Assembly (NCBI GenBank): GCA_946186915.1
Contig: CAMHOY010000010.1
Span: forward strand, 23,881-87,880
Length of the DNA: 64,000 nt
Direction of reading: 5' to 3'
Source: an uncultured Bacteroidales bacterium
Lineage (GTDB): Bacteria > Bacteroidota > Bacteroidia > Bacteroidales > Paludibacteraceae
Part shown: positions 54,343 to 61,293 of the stretch, piece after piece
Layout: every line of letters starts with the position of its first letter
Position numbering within the stretch: the stretch's first letter is position 1
The notes under the pieces: generated by a model
Databases searched by the model: none
What the model saw: the letters and a program-made list of their open reading frames with translations, nothing else
What the model was told of the DNA's origin: nothing
Position numbers and translations under genes: made by a program

Positions 54343-55518
54343 ATGATTATCATCTTTGACCTGGACGGCACGCTGCTCAATACCATTGATGATTTGGGAC
54401 ATGCCTGCAACCATGCCTTGAGCCATGCCGGATTCCCTACGCACCCCATTGAGGAATATCCGCGGATGGTAGGCAACGGCATCAGCAATCTCATCCGCCG
54501 TGCGCTTCCGGAGACTGAGCGGACGGAAGAAACGATCCTGCGCGTGCGCGAGTTCTTCGTGCCGTACTATGATGCCCATAACTGCGATTACACGCGCCCG
54601 TACGACGGTATTCACGATGTCCTCAAAACGCTCAAAGCACAAGGTCATCGGCTCGCCGTAGCCAGCAACAAATATCAGGCGGCGACGGAGAAGATCGTCA
54701 CCCATTTCTTCCCGGGTATCTTCGATGTCATCCTCGGCGAACGCGAAGGTATTCCCCGCAAACCCGATCCCCAAATCGTCTATGATATAGAAAAAAAATC
54801 TCACTCCCTTCCTTTTAGGGAAGGGTTGGGGTTAGGCTTATATATCGGCGACAGCCTCGTCGATCGCGATACGGCTGCCAATGCCGGTGTGCCTTTCATA
54901 GCCTGTTCATGGGGATTCGTCAGCCGGGAAGCCTTAATAACAGCCGGTGTAACACGCATCATCGACCAGCCTCAAGACATCCTTTGGACGATCTCCGAAC
55001 GGCAGGAGAGAGTGCTGCGCTATCTGGAGGAGCATCATATCCCCTTCACTGTCTACAACCACCCGGAAGGCAAAACAATTGAAGAAGCCAAACGATGGTG
55101 GCATGACGATGGGTCTGTCCATTGCAAGAATATCTTCATGCGCAATCATAAGGGAGACCAGCATTACCTCATCTGTTTCCCCTGCGATGACGATCTCGCT
55201 ATTCATGATATCGAGCACTGGCTCAAGGATATTCTGGTCTCGCAAGGCAAGAAAGCTCCCGGCAAACTATCGTTTGCTTCACCCGAACGGATGATGCGCT
55301 ATCTGGGACTCGAACCCGGTTCGGTCAGTCCTTTCGGACTCATTAATGATACCGAACACCATGTCATTCTCTTCCTCGACAGCCGGCTGAAAAATGCCCC
55401 TTCGCTCTCTTTCCACCCTAATGACTGCAGAGGCACGGTCGTTATCTCTCAAGAGGCTTTTCAGCAATACCTCGCCGCTGTTGGCAATACGGTCGAATAC
55501 CTCCATACCTGCGATTAA
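54343..55518 (+). CDS. Fusion: phosphoglycolate-phosphatase-like HAD + ProX tRNA-editing domain
   Basis: 391 aa without any stop between two enzymes. Residues 1-~212 are a HAD phosphatase of the Gph type: nucleophile FDLDGTLLNT (Asp6/Asp8), VASNKYQAA, RKPDPQIVY, IGDSLVDRDTAANAG. Residues ~222-391 match the YbaK/ProX aminoacyl-tRNA deacylase family (VLRYLEEHHIPFTVYNHPEG, NIFMRNHKGDQHYLICF, LGLEPGSVSPFGLINDTEH, part), which clears mischarged Ala-tRNAPro. A palindromic repeat encodes ~153-165 (SLPFREGLGLGL) in the HAD part. The link between the two activities is unclear. Confidence 0.85.
   Translation: MIIIFDLDGTLLNTIDDLGHACNHALSHAGFPTHPIEEYPRMVGNGISNLIRRALPETERTEETILRVREFFVPYYDAHNCDYTRPYDGIHDVLKTLKAQGHRLAVASNKYQAATEKIVTHFFPGIFDVILGEREGIPRKPDPQIVYDIEKKSHSLPFREGLGLGLYIGDSLVDRDTAANAGVPFIACSWGFVSREALITAGVTRIIDQPQDILWTISERQERVLRYLEEHHIPFTVYNHPEGKTIEEAKRWWHDDGSVHCKNIFMRNHKGDQHYLICFPCDDDLAIHDIEHWLKDILVSQGKKAPGKLSFASPERMMRYLGLEPGSVSPFGLINDTEHHVILFLDSRLKNAPSLSFHPNDCRGTVVISQEAFQQYLAAVGNTVEYLHTCD
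54802..54838. repeat. GC-rich palindromic repeat, copy 9 (inside HAD-ProX gene)
   Basis: CTCCCTTCCTTTTAGGGAAG palindrome plus GGTTGGGGTTAGG arm, in frame as LPFREGLGLG. Same frame and orientation as copy 7. Confidence 0.85.
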
Positions 55519-55548
55519 GTATTCGTCCGCGGAACCCGCTTGCAAAAA

Positions 55549-55578
55549 AACGGCAGCCTTTCGGTTGCCGTTCTTTCT
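55549..55578 (+). terminator. Terminator of the HAD-ProX gene
   Basis: AACGGCAGCC-TTTC-GGTTGCCGTT (55549-55572) followed by a T-rich run. Confidence 0.8.
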
Positions 55579-55643
55579 ACTTTCTACTTTGAAACTTTAG
55601 AACTTTAAACTTCTCTAAACTCTAAACTCTCAACTCTCAACTT
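55578..55643. repeat. Heptanucleotide (CTCAACT/CTAAACT) repeat after HAD-ProX
   Basis: Runs of tctaaac and tctcaac with period 7; on the minus strand these read as agtttag and agttgag, the same family as at 487 and 1620. Confidence 0.7.
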
Positions 55644-56071
55644 TACTTTACCTCAATCTGTTTCGTCGTCTTGCCGACTACTTTCTGGAGTTTCGGCAGT
55701 TCGATAGTCAGAATACCGTCTTCTACCTTGGCGTTGATTTCTTCTTCGTTCACATCTTCCGGCAGACTGTATTTCTGCTCGTAGTTGGTGTACGAGAACT
55801 CGCGGCGCAGATAGTGCGAGTGTTTGTCTTCCTCTTTGTGCTCGAACTTGTTCTCGATGGCTACGCAGAGGTTGTGATCCTCATCGACATGAACGCGGCA
55901 GTAGTCTTTCTTTACGCCCGGCGCTGCCAGTTCAACGATATACGCTTTCTCGGTTTCTTTGACGTTAACCGACGGAGCGGTTGTACTAACGGTGTTCATC
56001 AGATCCGAGTTCAGAAACTCATCAAATACTGTTGGGAACCAACTGTTTCTACGATACATTGCAGGTGTCAT
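55643..56071 (-). CDS. Small heat-shock protein (Hsp20/alpha-crystallin)
   Basis: ATP-independent chaperone that holds unfolding proteins. 142 aa. Alpha-crystallin domain ~35-130 with VNVKETEKAYIVELAAPGVK (start), YLRREFSYTNYEQKYSLPED, and the closing GILTIELPKL. The C-terminal extension carries KQIEV, an I-x-V anchor for oligomers. An AGGAG stretch 9 nt before the ATG is unusual in a genome where such sites are rare. No standard promoter is visible upstream, which would suit separate stress control (inference). Confidence 0.93.
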   Translation of the reverse strand: MTPAMYRRNSWFPTVFDEFLNSDLMNTVSTTAPSVNVKETEKAYIVELAAPGVKKDYCRVHVDEDHNLCVAIENKFEHKEEDKHSHYLRREFSYTNYEQKYSLPEDVNEEEINAKVEDGILTIELPKLQKVVGKTTKQIEVK

Positions 56072-56382
56072 AATTCAATCTCCTAAATTTGCGGGCTTCG
56101 TCATCTTGTTTGATTCCGAAAACCCAGGTTAAACAATCTTGCGTTGTTTGCGGTCTGTAGGAGTTGCTGCTGCCTTGCAGTAGTCTGCTTGCTTTAGCAG
56201 GTCGCTTTTAAACGTTTTCATCCTAAATATTGCAATCTCCGTGCCAACCCTTCTTTCCCTGCCATTTTGTCCACTTTCGTGCCATTTTGTCCACCCTTGG
56301 GTGCCATTTTGTCCACCCTTTGCCCACTTGCCGCTCTCCGAGCGCGACCCCCTCCTTCCGGTCTAGCCCTCGCGGCTGTTTC
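56072..56382. other. Intergenic region upstream of hsp20
   Basis: No gene seen. A 15-nt sequence TGCCATTTTGTCCAC occurs three times (56260, 56280, 56302) at 20- and 22-nt spacing. The flanking sequence (56330-56382) is GC-rich and without a recognisable product. Confidence 0.6.
56260..56316. repeat. Three direct repeats of TGCCATTTTGTCCAC
   Basis: Identical 15-nt units start at 56260, 56280 and 56302, about two helical turns apart, as in iterated protein-binding sites. Confidence 0.7.
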
Positions 56383-56472
56383 CGCGCTCACAACCGCCAC
56401 ATCATTCCTGTCTGCTCTTATGCCCAAGCCTTCCTCACCCGCACAGACGAATACAAAGACATCTTGGCGTAA
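56383..56472 (+). pseudogene. Remnant: last 30 codons of a GNAT gene
   Basis: In-frame 3' end of an acetyltransferase gene (HIIPVCSYAQAFLTRTDEYK and the final ILA plus stop), matching 61204-61293. I count six differences in 90 bp, five of them synonymous. The parent paralogue was thus under selection before the 5' part was lost. No start codon or N-terminal part is present. Confidence 0.8.
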
Positions 56473-56537
56473 GACCAAGTGTTCGCCGTTCGCAAACAGC
56501 GAACACCAACCATCCGGTATTTCCGGATAGTTCCCTC

Positions 56538-56562
56538 AGACGGGCTCCGGCTCGTCTTTTTT
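56538..56562 (+). terminator. Possible terminator in the duplicated block
   Basis: AGACGGGC-TCCG-GCTCGTCT with one G.T pair, then a T run. It follows the GNAT remnant and would have ended the operon of the lost gene. Confidence 0.6.
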
Positions 56563-56644
56563 GTGCTCGTTAATTCGTTCAACGTTCATTCCTTCATTCG
56601 TTCATCCGTTAACTCTTTTTCTCCGAAAAAACTTGCATATGTCA
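56545..56644. repeat. Duplicated promoter block, copy 1
   Basis: About 100 bp from ctccggctcgtc to gcatatgtca, nearly identical to 63616-63699 except for the number of cgttcatt units. It supplies the -33 part of the promoter of the following gene in both places. Confidence 0.8.
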
Positions 56645-56663
56645 GAATTTTTGCGTACCTTTG
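56632..56663 (+). promoter_or_regulatory. Promoter for the AlbA_2 protein gene
   Basis: CTTG (56632-56635), spacer starting CATATGTCA, TACCTTTG (56656-56663) followed by CACGC. An inverted repeat GCACGCAAA/TTTGCGTGC lies at the predicted start of the transcript. Confidence 0.85.
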
Positions 56664-56700
56664 CACGCAAATTTGCGTGCGATGTATAAAATAAACGATT

Positions 56701-58047
56701 ATGACAGAATCCAACCGCATTGAATTTAAGCGCGAACTGACCCGCGAACTCGACATCGAGAAAGAAGTTGTGGCCTTCCTGAACTACCGAGAGGGAGGTA
56801 TTATCTACATCGGCGTGGATGACTCCGGCAAGCCTGTCGGCGTGCAAGATATAGATGGCGACATGCTCAAAATCAAGGACCGTATCCGCATGGGCATCTT
56901 GCCTTCTCCCATGGGTTTGTTTGACGTACAGACAGAGTCAATTGATGGCATCCAAGTCATCAAAATCACTATTGCCAGCGGCACCGAAAAACCCTATTAC
57001 AAAGCCCAATATGGCATGTCTCCGCGTGGCTGCTATCTCCGTGTGGGAACAGCTGTCGAGCAGATGTCGCCGTCGATGATTGAGAAAACCTTTGCTCGCC
57101 GCACGCGCAACTCCCTTTCGGTCATCGAGTCACCCAAGCAAAACCTTACTTTCGAGCAATTGAAGATTTACTACCAAGAGCACGGCAAAGCCCTTAACGA
57201 CCAATTTGCCCAATCACTCAATTTCCAGACACAGAACGGACGGTATAACTTGAATGCCTTTCTCTTTGCCGACCAAAACGATATTACAATCAAGGTGGCT
57301 AAGTTCGCAGGAACCGACAAGTCCGACTTGATTGAGAACGAGGAATACGGCTATTGCTCAATCATCAAATCATGCAAAGCCGTTCTCGACAAACTGAATG
57401 TGGAGAATCGCACACTTGCACGAATCACATACCCGTTCCGACAGGAGACTCGGCTTATCGATGCAGACTCGTTGCGAGAGGCGGTCATTAATGCATTTGT
57501 TCATAATGACTATTCTGACCTAATGAGTCCAGCTTTCTACATCTTTGCCGACCATCTGGAGATTGTGTCGTATGGCGGTTTGATTGATGGTATGTCGAAG
57601 GAAGAACTGGTGTCCGGCTGTTCACGTCCACGCAACCGAGAGATTATGCGCATCTTCAAGGATGTGGATCTGGTAGAGCAATTAGGAACCGGTATGAACC
57701 GAATGATGAAGGCCTATACTCCGGACATCTTTGTCGTCAGCCCGAATTTCTTTCACACCATATTTAATTACAACAAACTTCCGGATGATCAAGCAGAAGA
57801 CCTATCAGTAGAAAATTCGGAGAAGAGTACGTTGACCGGTACGCTGACAGGTACGTTGACAGGTACGCGGAAGAGTATTGTAGAGATTATTTCGGAAAAT
57901 CCTAATGTTACCATTTCGCAGATAGCGACACAGTTAGGAAAGAGTCCACGGGGAATAGACAAACATTTACAAAAACTCCGCGAACTAGGCATCATACGTC
58001 GTGTTGGTGGCGATTTTGGTGGCCATTGGGAGATAATTGAAAAATAA
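56701..58047 (+). CDS. AlbA_2 (Schlafen-like) domain transcriptional regulator
   Basis: 448 aa. N-terminal AlbA_2 domain (~1-125: ESNRIEFKRELTRE, FLNYREGGIIYIGVDDSGK, GCYLRVGTAVEQMS), a RecG-like HATPase_c_4 region (~255-360: ADSLREAVINAFVHNDYSD, GCSRPRNREIMRIF, VEQLGTGMNRMMKAY), and a C-terminal winged helix (~395-448: ISQIATQLGKSPRGIDKHLQ). Between them is LTGTLTGTLTGT, from a 12-nt tandem repeat. The family is linked to regulation and phage defence, but no target is visible here. Confidence 0.85.
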   Translation: MTESNRIEFKRELTRELDIEKEVVAFLNYREGGIIYIGVDDSGKPVGVQDIDGDMLKIKDRIRMGILPSPMGLFDVQTESIDGIQVIKITIASGTEKPYYKAQYGMSPRGCYLRVGTAVEQMSPSMIEKTFARRTRNSLSVIESPKQNLTFEQLKIYYQEHGKALNDQFAQSLNFQTQNGRYNLNAFLFADQNDITIKVAKFAGTDKSDLIENEEYGYCSIIKSCKAVLDKLNVENRTLARITYPFRQETRLIDADSLREAVINAFVHNDYSDLMSPAFYIFADHLEIVSYGGLIDGMSKEELVSGCSRPRNREIMRIFKDVDLVEQLGTGMNRMMKAYTPDIFVVSPNFFHTIFNYNKLPDDQAEDLSVENSEKSTLTGTLTGTLTGTRKSIVEIISENPNVTISQIATQLGKSPRGIDKHLQKLRELGIIRRVGGDFGGHWEIIEK

Positions 58048-58540
58048 AATGGCAATTGGCAAGATATTAGAGCATTGGAAGAACGCATCTACGACGCTGT
58101 AGATGAGTATCTCGCTAATTCCGAGGCGTACAAAAATGCCGGGTTACACGTCTGGCTGGACGAGGACGATATGATCTATCGCGCAGAGGTGGACGATAAC
58201 CTCGCAGGCTCGGAGGACGATGGCATTTATGCTGTCGAAACGGTGGTGCGGAAGGGTGACGAAGACTTGGAGCCGGAACAGATGGACAAATTCTCGGACG
58301 AGGACAGCCTGTTTGCCTGGCAACCGAACGAGAAACAATATGCTATAGCCGATGCGCTGCGCTGGACAGCTTGCCGAACGAACGCTACCGCCGCCTGCTG
58401 GTCGGACTATACCGTGAGCATCTTTCCATGCAGTTCATGGCAGAAGAAATGGAAGTCTCCCTTCCTATCTGTACAATCTCCACCGCCGTGCCCTTGCTTC
58501 CCTGAAAGTTCACATGACCAAGGCTCAAGCCGGAATATAA
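58048..58540 (+). pseudogene. Frameshifted gene with a sigma region-4-like end
   Basis: Reading starts without an ATG (TTG at 58075, EERIYDAVDEYLANSEAYKN) and continues about 95 codons. A 5-bp tandem duplication gcgctgcgct (58354-58363) then shifts the frame. Removing one copy gives IADALDSLPNERYRRLLVGL, and a further 1-nt deletion near 58465 separates YLYNLHRRALASLKVHMTKA. The joined part looks like a sigma-70 region 4 or similar helix-turn-helix. The N-terminal part is unassigned. Confidence 0.65.
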
Positions 58541-58593
58541 AATACGGCAAAGAAATTGCCTTTTAACAAAGCAAACTAAATAAATCTCAAATT

Positions 58594-58959
58594 ATGGAAT
58601 ATGACCTTAGAGATCCCTATGCTTACCTTTTGGAAGCAATGATTTTCGCCAAAGCAGCAGCTGAGAATGGCGGAAAGGTGGACATGCTGACTGTTGATTT
58701 CACCACCGAATTTGGTTATGGAGAAGGGGAGATGTTTTTCCAACATTTTCTCCCGCAGTTCGGCAAAACAGATGATTTTGCCATTAATGACAACGAGAAC
58801 GACCCCAAGAAATGGAAACCTGTATATTTTGAATTGAACGAACAGGGAAAGGAATTGGCAAAACTGGCTTTATTGGTAGATAAGACCTTCAAAAACAAAA
58901 TCTTATCGGATTTAGATATATACGCCATAGTTGACGAATACGAGAGTCATAAATACTAG
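58594..58959 (+). CDS. Hypothetical protein
   Basis: 121 aa, not recognised. No signal peptide. It starts MEYDLRDPYAYLLEAMIFAK and ends IVDEYESHKY; acidic, probably alpha/beta. Base composition is more AT-rich than most neighbours, which suits an acquired gene. It lies between two pseudogenes. Confidence 0.5.
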   Translation: MEYDLRDPYAYLLEAMIFAKAAAENGGKVDMLTVDFTTEFGYGEGEMFFQHFLPQFGKTDDFAINDNENDPKKWKPVYFELNEQGKELAKLALLVDKTFKNKILSDLDIYAIVDEYESHKY

Positions 58960-58961
58960 TT

Positions 58962-59159
58962 ATGGATAGGAGGGACCCTATAAACACACCTACGACTATG
59001 TCCTGTTTACAAGTTCTATTGGCTGTTATCTTTCCGCCGTTGGCGGTGATTGACCGCGGATGCGGCTCTATACTGATTGTCTTTATCCTTACCTGCCTCG
59101 GATAGGTGCCGGGAGTGATTGGCGCATTAATCATTTTGAATAAGAATGAAAACCATTGA
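58962..59159 (+). pseudogene. YqaE/Pmp3 family membrane protein gene interrupted by TAG
   Basis: The frame MDRRDPINTPTTMSCLQ...FPPLAVIDRGCGS...LTCLG is followed by TAG (59103-59105) and then VPGVIGALIILNKN. The family has Trp at this place (LGWIPGVI), so a TGG to TAG change has cut a two-helix membrane protein in its second span. TAG is an ordinary stop in this genome (it ends 58959 and 59847). The 3' end overlaps the Nudix gene by 14 bp. Confidence 0.75.
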
Positions 59160-59553
59160 AGTTGTCGCTGCCATCATTTTTGACGAGCAAGGACGAATCT
59201 TTGCTACGCAACGAGGATATGGCGAGTGGAAAGACTGGTGGGAGTTTCCTGGTGGTAAGATAGAAGCCGGAGAAACACCGCAACAAGCTTTGAAACGCGA
59301 GATACGCGAAGAACTGGATGCCGAAATCGAAATAGGCCCCCTCCTTCGGACCATCGACTATGATTACCCTGATTTCCATCTGACGATGCATTGTTTCCGC
59401 TGCACCCTTGCTACAGCCCGCCTCACGCTCTTGGAGCACGAAGCCGCCAAATGGCTCAAGCCGGAAGAACTACACTCCGTCCGCTGGCTTCCTGCTGATG
59501 AGCAAATCATTGATATCTTAAGTACTTATGGGCAAGATTTTTATCGGCAATAA
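59146..59553 (+). CDS. mutT: Nudix hydrolase, MutT type (8-oxo-dGTP diphosphatase)
   Basis: 135 aa. Removes oxidised purine nucleotides. The Nudix box is complete (G-x5-E-x7-REIREEL: GKIEAGETPQQALKREIREE). VVAAIIFDEQGRIFATQR at the N terminus and WWEFPGG before the box are typical of MutT. First intact gene of a packed run reaching to 63573; the DUF1294 gene starts at the next base. Confidence 0.9.
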   Translation: MKTIEVVAAIIFDEQGRIFATQRGYGEWKDWWEFPGGKIEAGETPQQALKREIREELDAEIEIGPLLRTIDYDYPDFHLTMHCFRCTLATARLTLLEHEAAKWLKPEELHSVRWLPADEQIIDILSTYGQDFYRQ

Positions 59554-59847
59554 ATGAGAACCTTTTGCATCTATGGCGTACTGATTTATCTTGCAGCGAT
59601 CAACATTGCCGCGTTTTTCTTGTACGGCATCGACAAATGGAAGGCGCAGCGCAATAAATGGCGCGTCACCGAGGCACGCTTGCTCTGGATAGCCGTTGCC
59701 GGCGGCAGCATCGGGGCCCTGCTCGGAATGAAAATCTGGCACCATAAGACCAAGCACAACAAATTCCGTTTCGGCCTCCCCGCCATCCTCATCCTCCACA
59801 TCGCCGCCGTTCTCGCCGCGGGGTACTATTATTACTTTGTGAATTAG
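59554..59847 (+). CDS. DUF1294 membrane protein
   Basis: 97 aa. Two to three membrane spans (YGVLIYLAAINIAAFFLYGI; PAILILHIAAVLAAGYYYYF) with the DUF1294 core DKWKAQRNKWRVTE, LLWIAVAGGSIGALLGM and HKTKHNKFRFGLP. Function unknown. It follows the Nudix stop with no gap and precedes the glycosylase gene by 8 bp. Confidence 0.9.
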   Translation: MRTFCIYGVLIYLAAINIAAFFLYGIDKWKAQRNKWRVTEARLLWIAVAGGSIGALLGMKIWHHKTKHNKFRFGLPAILILHIAAVLAAGYYYYFVN

Positions 59848-59855
59848 ATATCTAT

Positions 59856-60482
59856 ATGGCTGAAACACAATATACATATTCTGACATAGAGCGGCACCCT
59901 TTGCTGCCGTTTCTGCCTGCTAACGCGCAGATACTGATGCTGGGCAGTTTCCCGCCACCCAAAGAACGGTGGTGCATGGATTTCTTCTACCCTAACCCGC
60001 AGAACGACATGTGGCGGATCATCGGACTGGTTTTCTTTGGCGACAAGACATTTTTTGAAGGACAAAGGGACATAGCACCAAGTACAAAGGCAAATAAGAA
60101 AGTGTTCGACCGCGAAGAGATTGTCGCTTTCTGCCAGGCGAAAGGCATTGCTATCTTCGACACGGCACAGGCGGTCATCCGGTTGCAAAACAATGCGGCG
60201 GACGAGCACTTGGAGATAGTCGAGCAGACCGATATCGCTGCCCTGCTGCAACAGTTACCGTCCTGCCATAACCTCTGTTGCACGGGCGGCAAAGCGGCGC
60301 AGACACTGGCGGAGATACTGCATTGTACTACTCCTAAAGTCGGCGAATATATTGAGACACACTTTGCCGGCAGAACCATCCGTTTCTGGCGGATGCCCTC
60401 TTCCTCACGGGCATACCCGCTATCGCTGGAGAAGAAAACGGCCGCCTACCGCCGTATGTTTGAAGCCACACACCTGCTATGA
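59856..60482 (+). CDS. Uracil-DNA glycosylase superfamily protein
   Basis: 208 aa. The UDG fold is indicated by LMLGSFPPPKERWCMDFFYP (G-x-x-P water-activating loop variant) and NDMWRIIG at the N terminus, with CCTGGKAAQTLAEIL and LPSSSRAYP-like RMPSSSRAYPLS at the C terminus, which is the leucine-loop region. Substrate base cannot be told; related proteins act on damaged or mispaired bases. Overlaps the Ogt gene by 4 bp. Confidence 0.8.
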   Translation: MAETQYTYSDIERHPLLPFLPANAQILMLGSFPPPKERWCMDFFYPNPQNDMWRIIGLVFFGDKTFFEGQRDIAPSTKANKKVFDREEIVAFCQAKGIAIFDTAQAVIRLQNNAADEHLEIVEQTDIAALLQQLPSCHNLCCTGGKAAQTLAEILHCTTPKVGEYIETHFAGRTIRFWRMPSSSRAYPLSLEKKTAAYRRMFEATHLL

Positions 60483-60985
60483 CCCTCTATACCGCCATAT
60501 ATAACTCGCCCGTGGGACCTATCGTCATAGAGAGCGACGGAGAAGCATTAACCGGTCTGCGGTTCGGGGATTCCGGCATCGGGAAAGCCCTCCACCTCAT
60601 GCTCACGCATGCAACCTCTTCTCTTCCTATCTTTGATGAAGCAATCCGATGGCTGGACGATTATTTTGCAGGCAAGCAGACGGAGAATGCCATTATGGGT
60701 GCAAAGACAGACGGACAGATTGCAGTCCAACCGAAAGGTACCCTGTTTCAGCAACGTGTCTGGCAAGCTCTTGTGACTATTCCGTACGGCAAGACGGTCA
60801 GTTACGGAGAGATAGCCCGAATGGTCGGATGCAAGTCCGCACAAGCGGTCGGACAAGCCGTCGGAGCCAACCCCATCGCATTGCTCATTCCCTGCCACCG
60901 CATCATCGCCGCGCACGGCAAATTAGGCGGCTACGCATACGGACAAGAGATAAAAAAACAACTGTTAAATATTGAGCAACCATGA
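60479..60985 (+). CDS. ogt: Methylated-DNA--protein-cysteine methyltransferase
   Basis: Repairs O6-alkylguanine by suicide transfer. 168 aa. Active-site IPCHRIIAAHGKLGGYAYG with the acceptor Cys, and the helix-turn-helix VSYGEIARMVGCKSAQAVGQ. ATGA overlaps on both sides bind it to the glycosylase and GNAT genes. Confidence 0.95.
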   Translation: MTLYTAIYNSPVGPIVIESDGEALTGLRFGDSGIGKALHLMLTHATSSLPIFDEAIRWLDDYFAGKQTENAIMGAKTDGQIAVQPKGTLFQQRVWQALVTIPYGKTVSYGEIARMVGCKSAQAVGQAVGANPIALLIPCHRIIAAHGKLGGYAYGQEIKKQLLNIEQP

Positions 60986-61293
60986 TTACTATTCAACACC
61001 AAGAGACCGAGAAGAACGGCATTTTTGAGGCGTGGCTGCAAGCTACCGAAGAAGGAGCATGCACGGAACCGGTGCAAGTAGGCGAAATGACGTACCAACG
61101 CCCCACTCCACAACGGATGATCATTGACCACACGCGGGTCTTTGAAGGCTTTGAGGGACGCGGTATTGCCCGTCAGATGGTTCTTGCCGCCGTGGACTTT
61201 GCACGCGCCAACAACCGCCACATCATCCCTGTCTGCTCCTACGCCCAAGCCTTCCTCACCCGCACAGACGAATACAAAGACATCCTGGCGTAA
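60982..61293 (+). CDS. GNAT-family acetyltransferase (YjdJ-like)
   Basis: 103 aa single-domain acyltransferase of the short YjdJ type. Acetyl-CoA loop FEGRGIARQMVLAAVDFA, then HIIPVCSYAQAFLTRTDEYK near the C terminus. The substrate is unknown. Its last 30 codons are duplicated as a remnant at 56383. The helicase gene starts at the base after its stop. Confidence 0.9.
   Translation: MITIQHQETEKNGIFEAWLQATEEGACTEPVQVGEMTYQRPTPQRMIIDHTRVFEGFEGRGIARQMVLAAVDFARANNRHIIPVCSYAQAFLTRTDEYKDILA

Noticed and set aside
56260..56316. Possible CRISPR mini-array
   Set aside because: Repeats are 15 nt with only 5-7 nt between them, and no cas genes are in the window.
56218..56478. 86-aa minus-strand frame over the direct repeats
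   Set aside because: Its VDKM repetition comes from the 15-nt DNA repeats and it is antisense to the GNAT remnant.
59103..59105. TAG recoding (readthrough as amino acid) in this genome
   Set aside because: TAG ends other clear genes here (58959, 59847, 44472), so general reassignment is not supported.
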